A DNA stretch of 64,000 bases, from the NCBI GenBank assembly GCA_003342895.1, contig PTFA01000050.1:2022018-2086017 (forward strand). Direction: 5' to 3'. The DNA is from Casuarius casuarius. Lineage: Eukaryota; Chordata; Aves; Casuariiformes; Casuariidae. The notes under the pieces are model-generated. The model did not search any database and was not told where the DNA came from. It saw nothing but the letters and a program-made list of their open reading frames with translations. Below, piece by piece: positions 1 through 13,300 of the stretch; the stretch's first letter is position 1, and every line of letters begins with the position of its first letter. The position numbers were made by a program, and so were the translations under genes.

Positions 1-3000
1 GCACAGACAGTAAGGTACAGTCTGTCTTAGAAAGTTTATTGTCCCAATTCTGCAAAGATTTAACCATAGCTTTAACTGTGCTTGTGAATACCAATTTATT
101 CAATGTATTAGCCAACATAGTCCGACAGTTTTAAAATATTATGGATAAATGTCGCAGTTTTCCTTTCCAGCCTCTGAGAGAGAGCATATAATGCAGCTGG
201 CTTAGGCCCAAAGCCCACTAAGAGCAGTATATGTCGTTCCCTTACACTGGTAATCTTTGACTCAAGCCCTTGGTTTTCTTTCAAAACCTGACAGGCATGT
301 ACTCATTTTCATATATACATAATATGACTAATGGAAAAACATAGAGTCTTTCACCTCTGAAGACAAATAACCGTGCTTCAAAAAGGACAGGGTTACTTGA
401 TAGTCACCAATTAAAATTAGGCTCTGTACCTGCTATGTTTCAGTGTTTGGAAAACAAACAGATAGGGTTAGATCCAAACAAAGGATTCATTTTGATAGTA
501 AACATATTTAAGAGGGTGCCTGTGTAAATGTGAATTGTTTAGGGAATGGATTACCATTTTGCATACATTTTAGACCTCTGAGAGAAGCCATTAAGGGATT
601 AACACCTCCGATTTATGAAAATGCAAGGATGATAAAGAAACAATAGGGGTGACAGCATTGTGTAAACGACATTGATTCATTTCAGAACAGGGCTGTTAAC
701 TGCTGGAAATGAAGAAATAAATGGAACAATGGATAGATGCTTTTACCAGCTTGTCATTAATTAGCAGTGAGCACAATTCTTTTATTGTCCTTTTTGAAAA
801 ATACAAAATTGGTAGGAAAATACAAGCACTGAGCAAATAGATTATTCTGTGTCACTAGGCTGACATCTGCTTTTTCTTTCTTCTCTAATATATTTTGTTT
901 TTCAAATGATATCAAACTTTTAGCCTGGCAGCAAGCCCAAATTTTGCTTCCTTTGAAATTCCTAAAAGGACATGTTTTCATCTGTAAAATCTTACTGTTT
1001 TATAAAAGCATAACAAAAATCATGGTTTGAAGAAGGGTTAATAAATGTTAGTGAATCCCCTGTAACACAGCTTGGAAGCACAGACTATAGTTCAATGCAC
1101 TATTCTGCTGACCTATTGCATCCGATCTACTGTGGTTTTATTTCTAGCAATGCCAGCAGGTGGGAACTGACAACATGTTTCTTTGGAATCATAAAGAAAG
1201 ATCGTCTCTGATGGAGAATTAGCTGGAAGTAAGGGAGGTTGTTTGGCACAGATCTAAGCAGGGACAATGCTTGATTATGGCTATCGCTCTCCAGCTGCTG
1301 TCAGAATGTTAAGTTTGCTTTCTTGAGGCCTGGCATCTAACACATTTCTTTTTCTAATTAGTATCTGGTACTGTAAGATGCTGATATTTTACTTCATGTC
1401 AGATACGCAGGACTGAAATACATCACTGAACACAGAGGCAGGTTTAGGTGCTAGGAATTAGTTTTTACCTTTTGCAGTGAATTCAAAGCATTTGTTGTGT
1501 TTAAAAAAAAGCAATGTGGATGGAGAAGTTAGTGTGTATGCACCTCCAATGTTGTTGCCCAAGAAAAGATGCAGAGTGAAGCTGACAAATCAAACGTTTG
1601 CTAGGCAAAATAGCCTGAATACTGGTTTCATTTTCATCAGCATGCTCAGGCAATATTCAGTTCATGAATATTTCCTCATGCTGACAGCAGAGCAGCGTGT
1701 TTCCCAGCTGCAGATGCAAGGGTACAGAGGTATTTACACTATGCTGAAGAAGCAGCTGCCCTGCCCACCAAATCCTGGTAAATTAATTAAGTACAGTAAT
1801 GTTAAGGATTTGCCATTTTGCCGGCTGTATAATGATATCGTAAGAGATGAGAAGTCAGAGCTTCCATCTGGGAGAAGTATCAAGCACAGCATGATGGGAG
1901 GAGTGTAGGAACTAATGTTTGGGTGCAGGTGCATCAGAAAAATTAGACCTTAGGTATAAATTCAGCCAATGCTTATCAGAAGTCTACTCACATTTCTTTA
2001 CGGCAAAGCTCCATGAAATTTTGCTCTATGTTTAGCATTTTGGGTTTTATTTTCAGGATGAGAGCACAGGCATTATTTCATAAACCACCTTAGCATATTG
2101 AGAGAAAGCTGTGAGCATTTCTTATCCAAGTTGAAGAACTATTTTCCCACCTTAAATACACATAATGAATTTCATCGTAGACTCTGGTTGTTTGTAAGAG
2201 AAGCTTCATCAGCTATCAGGAAGTAAGTAAGCTGAATCTTGTACTTTCACTGCAGAAAAAAAGATGGATTGACATTCAGAAGGCCAGAGCTAAATGGATA
2301 TCATTTATTAGGTGGTGCCTGGCAAGTCAGAAAAGGTATTTAAGGGAAAAAAATTGCAAATTCTGTTTTTGCTTCTTGTTCACTTTTCTTGTTTGTACTT
2401 TTCAGATTGAGCCTATCCAAATTTCAATAATGTTTTTCTCCCAGAGCAAATACATGTACTTATTGTAAAGCTGTCAGCCTTGGTAATATAGCTCCTAGTA
2501 TTTGGAAGGCATTTGCAATATTTTAAGGGCACTTGCACTATTCCAAGTTAAAATGTTAACAGCCAGTCCTCATGCAAACAGTCTGACCACACCTTGTACC
2601 TGAGCTCTCAGCAGTACTGGATCTCTAAAGTGTCTGCTCATGGTCTGTAGGGTGTAAGTCCTGTTAAATGCAATTTTCATGAATGGAATTCTGTACCCCG
2701 GAGAGTCTCTTCAAAGACAGTTTTGCAAAGATGCAAGTCTTTTGCCCCTTGGGAAGAGAAAACTTTTTTTCAGCATCAGCTAAGTGAGCTGCTTTATTTT
2801 TTGCACATATAATTTATATATCTACAGCTGTTCTATTATATATGTCTATCCTGTTTTCTCTGCTTGGCAGGAAAGGCTTCCCTTTTGTACATGCATTTAA
2901 TTGCCTCTGCTTACAGCTAATCTATGTATCCAACAAGGCAGGGACACAAGGCTGTAAAACTGTAAAAAGAGGTGTTTAGTAAGGTTTCCTCCTACCTATA

Positions 3001-3085
3001 GCAGAGATTCTTTATCATATGTGAAAGTCATTGAGGCTCTGTGAGGGTTCCTAGAATTATCTGTACAGAATAAAACAATTGTAAA
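1..3085. other. non-coding stretch, no gene recognised
   Basis: I see no gene, RNA or mobile element here. A 143-codon frame at 1477-1908 (+) has no recognisable domain, starts at an arbitrary ATG and contains an ordinary A-run. I treat it as chance. The sub-segment 530-720 is listed separately. Confidence 0.6.
530..720. promoter_or_regulatory. possible conserved non-coding element
   Basis: This stretch has no repeat signature and no sustained open frame. It carries several AT-rich words typical of developmental enhancers, including TTTGCATA near 558, GTGTAAAC near 660 and CATTGATTC near 670. This is impression only: conservation cannot be tested from one sequence. Confidence 0.2.
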
Positions 3086-3094
3086 GGTCCTATT

Positions 3095-3200
3095 GTGGTA
3101 AAGCACTGAAGCACATGATTTACTCTCAGGCTGCAAGTAGTCCCATTGATTTCAGAAACTAGTGACATGCAGAAGGTTAAACATGTGCTTTGCTGGGTTG
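3095..3200. repeat. old foldback repeat, copy A
   Basis: AAGCACATG at 3109-3117 pairs perfectly with CATGTGCTT at 3182-3190. Between them, near 3141-3153, is a CCCATTGATTTCA core. The flanks (GTAAAGCACT and GCTTTGCTGGG) resemble a family I remember as common in sauropsid DNA, where a unit reading roughly 'caaagcacttaagcacatg' is mirrored around a 'ccattgacttcaatgg' centre. No coding capacity. Family name unknown to me. Confidence 0.6.
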
Positions 3201-4211
3201 GGGCCAAAACTGGTATCATTCTTCTGAATAGTTTACAAGAACTGTTATAAAAAAAAACTGTTACAAAGATATGTTATATTTTAAGTCAGAATATAAAAGA
3301 ACCAGCTCTGCTTCAAAAATAAGCTAGTTATTTTTGCAAACACAGTAGGATTTTTTGGCTTTGTTACTGCTCTATGCACAGCAGGCCCCCTGTGCATCAT
3401 CCCTCGTGAGGCCAGACAAACACTGTGGTTGTATTAACTTTCCTTCACAGGTTGCCTAGTCAATGGAATTTACCCTTCAAGGAAGAGTTGCAGAGAAAGC
3501 TAGAAGCACTCAGAGCTGTATTGTCAAATACAGGTTTGAGATTTTAAAGACTTTACAACTGACCTTGAATGCTGAGTAGGTGAAACTCAGCATCATCCGT
3601 AAGATTCATGTTAAACTCAGGTTTGAGGAATATATCAGTTAGGAGCTCTTTTTTTGCTGCTTCATTCTCAGAGGCAAACTGTTCTGTGACATAGAATGAT
3701 AAGGCATACACTTAATATGTGGAACTCTGAAGATTTCTGTAGGAGAAAAAAATCGCGGGTTAGATGGATTACAAGATTTATGCTTTGACTGGGAAAAAAA
3801 ATGAACTTTTAAAAATGTAAGCCTTAAACCGTGGAAGGAAAAATCAAGTGAGCTAATGAGCTGTCTTTGTATATCCCTTTAATTTCTAACCCCTTTAATA
3901 ATCTTTTACCTTGATTTATAAAGCATGAGAACTAATATTCTTTATAGTTATTTCATCATCTTTCATTTCTTTCATATTGACCTTGATGAGACTTCAGATG
4001 TGTCCACCATTCTGACTGACTCTCTCGTAGCTTCTATGAGGATCTGAAAGGAAAAACACAATGTGTGATGACATTCTTTTTCTGTACTTCACTACTATGC
4101 ATTCATCAATTATATGTCAGCAAAACTTGAGCAGGATGAGATTCTTAAGTTTTCAGAAACTGTATCACATGATTGCATTAATTCCACCATATGTTCTCTT
4201 TCCTTGAACAG

Positions 4212-4260
4212 GTTACTGACAAATGAACCTCATACAACTAACCCAAATGGAGTGATAATG
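4212..4260 (+). other. candidate exon, 49 nt
   Basis: The left side is an acceptor-like tract ending in ...TTCCTTGAACAG and the right side is a strong donor, ATG|GTAAGT. Of the three frames only one is open, reading L-L-T-N-E-P-H after one leading base and ending on a complete codon. Forty-nine bases stay open in some frame easily by chance, so this is weak coding evidence. It could be a non-coding RNA exon or a pseudo-exon. Confidence 0.15.
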
Positions 4261-4777
4261 GTAAGTTTAATCAGGATTTTGAACCACCCACTGCATCGTT
4301 TCTTTAATATGAACAAGCACTTCTGACAAGCCTCTTGTTTAGTGTGATACTTTGGGGGTACTTCAGGCTATTTGTATATAAAAGCTATTCCAAAATCAAG
4401 GGCTGTGGTATGTTTTCCACAATCAGTCCATGAGTTGTCATTCTCATTGTAGAGTGAGAGTGGATTAAAAAGTAACTCAACAGATGGTTTCAAACAGCAT
4501 GTCTCTAATGATTTTATATACTAGTAAAAAAACAGTTTATCTGAATTTAGGGATAGGCGATTATACTGCACAAAAAGAAAGACAAAAAAATAGCACTCAG
4601 CTAGTAGCTTCAATAGCGTGATAGCAGGGAAATATATTCCTTATTTATTTTTCTCCTTAGAAAAAAGGAGTGTTAGAACTCATGTGGATTAAAACAGGTT
4701 CTGTGTTAACTTTCCAAATCAAATCCTACCAAACTAACTTTCATACCGAAGTTCACATTTTTAGCAGTCAAACTCAC

Positions 4778-4847
4778 CTGGGACATCAAAGATATGGGAT
4801 CATCTTTTTTCTCTCAGCTGACACTCCTAAGTGCTCAAGCCACTTGG
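4778..4847 (-). other. candidate non-coding exon, 70 nt, minus strand
   Basis: Read on the - strand, the segment follows a good acceptor (CTCCTATCTTACAG) and ends in a near-perfect donor (CCCAG|GTGAGT). All three frames contain a stop, so if it is used it belongs to an untranslated region or a long non-coding RNA. It lies 517 bases to the right of the + strand candidate that ends at 4260, on the opposite strand. Confidence 0.15.
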
Positions 4848-5224
4848 CTGTAAGATAGGAGGTGGTTCTGGCATTTGCCGGAAAAGCAGGGAGGGTGCAT
4901 GGAAGGTGATGTGTAATACATATACAAGCCTTGAAACAGAGACGGGACCAGTTCTCCCTTCTTCTCCCTTGCTGCTTGTCTACAGTCACACTGAAAGCGA
5001 GGTCTCCCATTGCCACACAGTAGTGGAAATTGCTTCCACATAATGCATTTTTTTGTTCTCTTTCACTTGCACATAGATTTAAGATGGCTGCTGCTCAGTA
5101 TTGGCTCTTGCAGTAGAGAGGATTTTTTGTCAGATCTATGAAATGAATGTGTTGCAAAAAAGTTTAAAGTTAACAGTAATATTCTATTTCTGTTGAAAAA
5201 AACATCACAGAGAGGAAAAAACCC

Positions 5225-5260
5225 AATAAATGTTAGAATAAATGTTGGGATAAATGTTAT
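5225..5260. repeat. short tandem repeat, three 12-bp units
   Basis: Three units of AATAAATGTTRG follow one another with only end-base differences. It is a small local duplication with no associated gene. Confidence 0.7.
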
Positions 5261-6053
5261 TGCTGCCACCTTACGAGCTCCAGGATGGTGCTCCAAGTAA
5301 ATCACAATATGAATATAGATGTTTAAGGCCTTGTTGAGAAATCTTTTCCACTCTTTGGAAGTTCTTTTGTGTTATGAGAAAGCAATGTAATATCCAGCTA
5401 ATGAAAGGATGGGGAAAAAACAGCAAGGTGAACGGAAAATCTGCTGAATCTTTCATGAGGGAAGATGGAAAATATCCATGCTTGTTGATGTCTGACATTC
5501 TCCAATCTATGGACTACAGGAATAGAGTTCTGAAAGAATTTTGGCCACATTCGCATTCATATACTTAGTTTTACTCATGTCCTTATAAATAAGTTATCTT
5601 TAACGGCAACCAAAAAAGGATGTTGTACAGTTTAGTACCACTTTATGGTTGACATTGATTTAAAACACTCCATAAGGGGCACAGTACTGCAGGATCAATT
5701 AAAAGTAAATGCAGTCATGAAAGTTACATGAAGTAGTGTCTGCCAGAGCCTTGCAGACACCATTCTTCATACGGCTGTTTGCCACCTCAACTAAACAGAA
5801 AAAGCAGCTGTATATTTAGTTTATTTGATACTAATTAATGGCCTTATGATAGGAGAGCAAAAGTCCCTAACCAAATCAAATCCTCTCAGCTAAGAAGCTG
5901 AACCAATTTTAAGAGGCTTTTCACTCCTCTGTAGTCTGTTAAAACACTCAGTCAAGCCTCTTTCAAAATAGTGACCAAACAGGTATCCTGACTGTAGGGC
6001 CCCACCAACACAGGTTCATGAAACATTATTGTTAGTCAGGACTTCTGTGCTAA

Positions 6054-6089
6054 GAAAAACAAAACAAAAAACAAAAAAAACAAACAAAC
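6054..6089. repeat. A-rich simple repeat (AAAAC-like)
   Basis: A run of A with regularly placed C, in AAAAC and AAAC units. It could be the decayed tail of a retroposon, but no body is recognisable upstream. Confidence 0.7.
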
Positions 6090-9000
6090 TCACACTGATT
6101 TGTTCAGCTCTTTCTAATTCAAACATTTTGTTGTTGTTATTGATGACCTGAAATACAAAAAGAGAGTAGCAGGAGAGAGGGACAATAATTTCAGATATTG
6201 TTGCCCATTTCAGGTAGCGGTCAAGCTGACCAGAAGGAAATTGTACCCTGCTATATGCTATGGTAATTTCTTAACTGCAATGGCTTTTGTAGAACCCTGA
6301 AAAACATAGCAATAAGAAACCTATTACAAGGTCTTTGAGCAACACTAGCATTATATCGTTTTCTGTGGGAAGTTTTATCCTGAAGGGCTTCCTGCATGGT
6401 GAAAGAAAGGACATAACTTGCTATTCTGGAGTTACGCTTGGAGAAATTCTGGAAGGGAACATTCAGCAATCTCCTAAGGACCCTGTAATCCCAATTTCTC
6501 TGTTAGCATTTGAAGGAAACAGGAAACCTGAATTAAGTAGTCCATCAGTTGCCATCCATTTTTGAAAGATGAGCTTTTGGAAAGTCTCAGAGATGTCAAA
6601 TGTATATACGCCTTATCCTGACTTTTTTTTTTTTAATCTAGCAAAGATAAGGGAAGCGCTGTGAAGAAAGTGGAGTTCAGAGACAAATTTGCATCATTCC
6701 TATGTAAATGCTTCTTTGTCCAAGCTTTTCAATTAGTATCCATTTTTAGGTACATGAAAAGAAAATATTTTCTTAATTGGCCTCTCAGATAATATAACAT
6801 TTTACTAATTGATTAATAAAATCTTTCTGCCAGCCCTTCCAATGGTAAATGAAAGGAATATCTGGATTTCTCAAATGTTACTGCTGATGAACAGATTATA
6901 ATTTCTTGCCTATTCACTCACTCATCTCTCATCTCCCAATATTCTATTTCATCAGAACTGTTTTACCCATTTCTTGAGAACAGGAGAGCATCATCTATGA
7001 AATGCCAGTTTGTTGGCAAGCTGTTTGTTTATACTGCAAGACCAAAGTGTTTTGTAGCTGAATTTATTGCATGAGTTTCTAGATAGTGGGTGTTTACTAA
7101 GTAGCTGGGAAAAGAATGCTAATAAAGTAGGTGGGCCGGGATTTGTCTGTTTGATCTTATGTTGAGTCCCAGTGATTTCAGTAATACATGATACGGATAG
7201 ACTCAAGGCCAGAGATTGAACACAACTTATTATCTTCACCTATAAACAGCTGTTTATTGCATTGCAGAAAACAAACCACTGTATAGCTATAGGACAAACA
7301 CATGTTTAATTCTGTTCCCCAGACTAGATGGTACTGTAAGTTATATGATAATTAGAGGATGCATGTACTTACGTTAATTGCCAGATAACAATATTAAATT
7401 GTTGCAGTGTGGTACAATACGTGCCAAGAAAATCCTGTCTATTTGTGTTTTCTGCTGGTAACACAAATATATGTACACTAAAACATAATAAAAACTTGTA
7501 CTTTGGGAATGTTTTCTTTCTCCTATTGAGGGACCGTATCTCACCTGCTTAAATTTCATTCCTGAAAGCTCGTACGGAACCAAAATGGAATCAAACATGA
7601 CTTGATGTAACACATGGTATCGGTAATGAAAAGATAGACCGTGAAAGAATACTTTCTCTTTGTACTGTCACTGTATTATCTTTACATCATTGATATCTAT
7701 GGATAATTTGTTCAGGTCTTTTCTATTTTCTTGCTGTTCTTCTGCTTGTCAAAAAAATTATGTCTGTGTCAGTCTGTCCATTTAAAATAGCTTTTGCAAT
7801 GAAAGATAGCACAAGTTCAGACATCTTTTGGCAAGACTGAGGAGTCTTTATTCACTTATGAAGCAGTTCCAGTAACATAATTGGGATTATTCATGCAAAT
7901 AATTGATAGCCAGTGAGTAGTAAGAAGTTCATAATCTGTTCCAGTGAGATATTTATTTTAAATGGTATTCTTCACAGCTTAAGGTAATATGCAGTGAGAA
8001 TGAGAGAAGCAGATTTGGGTCCAAAAGCTTGATCCTCAGGATAGCTGTCCAAGGACATAATACAACATGTCAGTTTATAGCAGGAGAGAATTGGATGCAA
8101 ATACATCCGAATGCATTTCTGTTCTTCTGATTCTAATGTAGGAGCTGCAGAAGTCATCGTGCCCACCGACCAGTTTGCTGTCGTTTTGCAATGCAAAACC
8201 TCCTTGCCCTGACGTGTGACAGCCAGAACTAGGCTGGTTTGATTGCTTCCCACCATCGCCTGCTCTCCCTGCATTCCTTTGGTGCTCCTGAAGCTCAGTT
8301 TCTGATGCACAAAACAATGACCATTATCTTTACTCTTTGTGCCAGGCATGGGACAAACAGGCTTGGTTTTAAATAGCAAGTTGAGGCACACCATTTTCAA
8401 TTACTGAGTAATGGAGCTGCCCCTCTTACAAGTCATTGTCATTGTATACGTGTACACTGTTACATAGATATCTACGCCGTGGATACTTGGTCAGAATCTT
8501 AGTAGTATAAATACAAGACTGCTGGAAAATTATTCTGATAGTGTTTTGCAGCTCTGATAACATAATGCAATAATTGACCATGATACATCCTTTGGAACTT
8601 CGCACAGGTTTTATTTAAAAATATAATACCATAATAGCTCTGTATGTGGTACTTTGACAGCTTTTATGAGGTCAGAATGAGAACTTTTTTACTTTATCTT
8701 TGTAAACAAGAACTCATTTCCTAACTATTTTCCTTTCAGACACTATCACTTACAATCTGAGGGGCAAAAACTCTCAAATGATTTCAGATAATGTCCTACC
8801 CTTCAAAATCCTGAGGAAAGCAAAATCAAAAAAAATCGTAATAGTTCATGCCAATCTGATCTGGAGGAGATGCTTCACTGACCTCACATCTGAAGGTCGT
8901 TTTACTATGAGCAAGACACCCCAACTAGACACCTGATATACTCTGATAGGGGAAGAGCACTAGCATATCAGTCTGACATCCTCTGTCAGCTCCACTCATG

Positions 9001-10184
9001 GTCAGTCTTCAATGCTCTGAGGAAAGCAAAACAAAAAATAGAAGCCAATATACATCAAAAGGGAACGTTCCTTATGTATTGCAGGCAACGAGGGTACCAC
9101 CTGAGAATGGGATTAATATAGTATGTTGCAAAGCAATAGTCAACAAAGAGTTTTTTCAGTCCACACCACTCCTTTATCTACAGCAACAATCTGAATAGTC
9201 AAGAACTCATGTTACACATTTATTTTTTTAATTTCCAGTGTTGTCCTGTTGCAGGCATAAAGCCCTTTCCAGAAATCACACTAAACATGTGAACAGATCT
9301 ATAGTGTTTTTAAGTACATGATATATACGCAGAAACAGTTGCTCCTCTCTGTGAGATTTTGTACGTGAATTGAGTGATGCATTGTATAGCCAAAGCACAA
9401 ACAGAGCTGAGGACTGTGAAGAATCTTTTGCTTTGGGAAGAGGGGAAAGCCTAATAGCTTGAATTCTTAGAAAAAGATTTTGATTCTGGGGCAGAACAGC
9501 CCCAGAAGAAAAGATCTCGTATAGGCAAGCTCAGGTCACATTAAGATTGTTGAAGTGTTTTAGACATCATCTCATAGGGGATTTTTTCCCAACTTGATCA
9601 AATGGCACAGCATCATCTCTGCTTTGTGTGCATCTCAAAAAAACACCGAACCCTGTACTTAATATTACTTATGTTTGATGGTTATGTTGTCCAGATGCCA
9701 TCTTGCCACATGACAGCTTAAAAAAGTGGGAATATTTGCTATTCAGATATTTTTCTACTGAGTTAGCATTAAAATATGGTCTTGCTCTAAGAGGCTGAGC
9801 TTAACAGAAAAAGATTGGAAAATCTGGAATTGCAAAAAGTTAGTATGAATATAGGATATTATTTTTAAGGAACAGTTATGAAGTGATGCTCTGGGATTCC
9901 TAAATTAGTATTATGCTTACCGATGTTTAGAGAGACCCGGCATGACCTTTGTTTTCAGCTAAAGGATCAAAAAAATTGTACGTTTTGTAGTCAGGTACTT
10001 GAAAGAGTTTGAACTTCATGTGCAACAAAATATATTTTGTGTCTTTCCAATACCTTTTCTGAAAGGTTAGTGGTGAGGAAGTATTAGTATTGTTGTTGTA
10101 GTAATGGTATTAAAAGTACTAGAAGTAATTAGAAGTAATAACTGTTTTTGTCCATGTCTGAATAGTGAATTCATTCATTTGTAG

Positions 10185-10318
10185 AGCAAATGGGCGGACA
10201 GAAAGGAAGGAGGTGTGATGCTGGAGAAGCTTCCATCCCATGTGCGGGCCAGAACTCTGTGAATACTGATTCTGATGCTCATTGCATGATTCCTCTCATA
10301 TTAATCAGTTTTTCAAAG
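10185..10318 (+). other. candidate exon, 134 nt, one frame fully open
   Basis: The segment runs from a modest acceptor (ATTCATTTGTAG) to a consensus donor (AAAG|GTAAGT). The frame after two leading bases is open for 44 codons and ends on a complete codon. It starts Q-M-G-G-Q-K-G-R-R-C-D-A. The other two frames contain stops. The same frame has a TGA at 10166 and closes soon after the donor (TAG near 10343). I recognise no domain. Chance is a serious alternative. Confidence 0.15.
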
Positions 10319-13300
10319 GTAAGTCATAAAAAAATACAGGTTTAGACTTAGTTCTAGTGTAAGTTTATCTGGATAAGGTGCACCTTTACTTGAGTCTAGT
10401 TTTTACTTTTAAGTCTGATTTTGTTTGTTTGTTTTCATCTTTTCATAATTAATTTAAAACCCTGGTTAATGCAAGAAGAGCAGCATGTCCAACTGTTTCT
10501 CACAGATGTCAGTTGAAATGAGCTATCAAATTAATGCCATATGACAATGACAGTTTTGTAAATCATCCTTTGACCTGATTTGCCTCTGAATGAGTTTCTG
10601 CCAAAAACATTCATTCTAATACAGGCACATACCAACCATTTTTATCCCACCCACAAGCAATTTATCCTGGAGTCTTAATGTAGAAAAAATTATTTGGAAT
10701 TAATTTGAAAGTTTTGCCTGATAAAGGACTCTGGCTTTGATTACCTAACCAGGCTGTTCCAGAATCAAATTTTTACTCTTATTATAGGATCTCTCTAGCA
10801 CTACTATTGACAGTATTCATGATATCTATTGGTTATATTCTGTATTATCAGCAATAAAGAATATCTGTAATTGTTTTCAACAGATAGAATCTTGAAGTCA
10901 GGGGTCAACTGGTGTACTTAAAAATAAGTGCATTAACTTCAGGCCTAAAATTCTCATTTAACAGCAAAAAGGCTCTAAAAATATTTTTTTCAGGGAAATT
11001 TCTTTACTTCTCTTACAGAGAAGTACTTTATTGCTAATGAAGAAAAGCATTTTTTAATTAAGCAGAAGGAGTGTAATTGTAAAGTTGTTACATTTCTGCT
11101 ATAGAGGCTAAAAAAAACCCAGTATAATTAAAAATATCGTACGATTGTTAAGAAAAAAGTCATTGTCTCTCTTCATTGCCAGACTTCTTGCTTGACGAGG
11201 AAGAGGGAGGAATCTGGCATATATAAAAGAAGCTGTTTATTGAAAAATACTAAATTATACTGGAAGTCTAGTTTTCATACACTGTATGATTTAATAGCAT
11301 CCTACCAAAGAAGAGAAAAAAATATGTGTATACCTTTTTTTGAGTCTTTCTCATACAGAAAGAAAGCTTGAATGGATTGGCAGATATTTTAGATTGTTTG
11401 CTTTAAAGTTGCTTTTTTCTGCTTGTTTTTAACTTAGAACTATCATGAATAAGAAACAGTTGTTTCTCTGTTTTTTTTCCTGGAGGATCCCTTTGTCTCA
11501 AGAAGACTAGAAAGGAATCTTTCACAAAGATTTTTTCTCAGTTGTGGTATTGCTGATGTCAAGCATGCAAAAATCATGAGTCAGCACTCCAAAAGTCATG
11601 AGACTGTGTTAAAAACATGATCTTTTAAAATATATATGTGACATTCTTTTTTTGAGCCTTTATGGTACATACATGGCACATTTTCATATTTTTTCCACAA
11701 CTGGACATCTTATTTTTCGAAACAAAAGAAAAAAAAGAAGCAGCGGATGAGACTTCTCAAATATTTGTTTGACTCCCAGAACTGGGTTGGAAGAAAAAAT
11801 TCAAGCATTGCAAACATTGCAATGTAATTGCGGGTGTTGGCAACATGGCAATTATTTGTGAGAACTTTGATCTAAATTGAGGTCAATAAAAACAAATGAA
11901 AAACCTGATTGAAAGAAAAGCAAAGAAACCTTCCTGCACGTTTTAGAACCTTGGGCTGCTGTAATGCCATTTGTTCTGCAGTCCTCCAAGAAATCCTCAA
12001 GCACAAAATCAGGAGATTAGGCCTCATGTCTTTAAGTTTAAATAAAGAGACACATACACATCTGATTACCAGATACAAAATATATTCAGATAATGACAAA
12101 TAACACTTTGATTTTGGCAAAAGAGAATAGGCAAACTAGCGCAGATGCTGCTATTATGAAGATATAAGACCTTTACCACAGTTTAAAAGACAAAGACTAT
12201 TTGAATCTAACAACATGGTTTCTGGCCAGAAAAAGCTACAATTATTTTTAAAAATGTCACCTCATTCACATTCAATGATCACAGAAAATGAAAACATTTT
12301 GAGGAGTAATTGTAAACATCTGCTAAAGAAAAACTGAAAACATGACTAAGAGAGAAATGAACTGCTAATGTATAGTATTGTGTGAACAGATACACTGGAA
12401 AAACACCACTTCTGTGGACTGCTTCTATTCTGAATGTGAAAAAATTGATGAATAAGAAAAAGATAAGAATTCACCTAAAAACATTTTACTCTAAGTCAGT
12501 TTTTCTGCCTACTCAAATATCAAGGAATGTGTCTACACTTGCATTTCTGCAGCAGCTTCAGCCCCTGCTGCTTTGTCTTGCCTCGTTCCAACAGAAGTGT
12601 TTGCGCAGACACAGTAAACTGGACCCAAACTAACCTAACAGAAAAATAATTATTTTTTCTATTTCTGCTGGGTTCTTTTTCAGCTGGATCAGTTAAGGAA
12701 GAATCAACAGCAGCGCAGCAGGAATGCTGCTAAATTTCTAAGCATGGCCTCAAAATACTGATTTCAAACTTGAGTGCTGTAATAGCTACATAAATTAAGG
12801 TAAATCAGATCATTCTTTTTCTTGTAATGTGTTCTCTCAATGTTAAGGCAAGAAACAAATGGAAAGCATTTCTAGGTCTGAACCTCAGCTCAGCATTGAA
12901 TGTTGTTGAGCAGCTTGCAGGACACAGGCCTGCTTCGTAATATGATTTCAGCACAGAAGCAGAATGACCGAGTTAACACAGAAGGGAAAGTAAAGGTGTG
13001 GATAGCCCCCCTTTCTGCATCTAGCTGTGCCAGTTAAAGATGTTTCCATGAACCGTTCATATCACTGATAGTAGAAATATAGCACTGTGTCCTCTGGTAT
13101 AAGTGATCACATGCACGTTTTCTAACATACTTCAGGCAATCTGGGTTTGCTCAAGCCAGCTTTTGCTAATGCGCTAGCCAAATGCTACGTCTATAAGCAG
13201 CTGTTCTGACTGAAAATATTTTATCACAACTCATTGGTAGAAGCTCACAGCTCCTCCAGTTCTGCTAGCAGACCAGTTCATTTGAATTATCCCTAATCTC

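Larger units (their letters stand above)
3216..10160. other. non-coding stretch, no gene recognised
   Basis: Mostly single-copy AT-rich DNA. Open frames are short and overlapping on both strands, for example 142 codons on the - strand at 7972-8400, with no recognisable domain. It contains the two candidate spliced segments near 4.2 and 4.8 kb, a 12-bp tandem triplet at 5225 and an A-rich run at 6054, each listed separately. Confidence 0.6.

Noticed and set aside
1477..1908. 143-codon frame on the + strand
   Set aside because: No domain, arbitrary start, lysine-rich start from an A-run, and no sign of a promoter or splice sites. Treated as chance.
7972..8400. 142-codon frame on the - strand
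   Set aside because: No recognisable domain and a second overlapping frame of 80 codons on the same strand. Likely chance.
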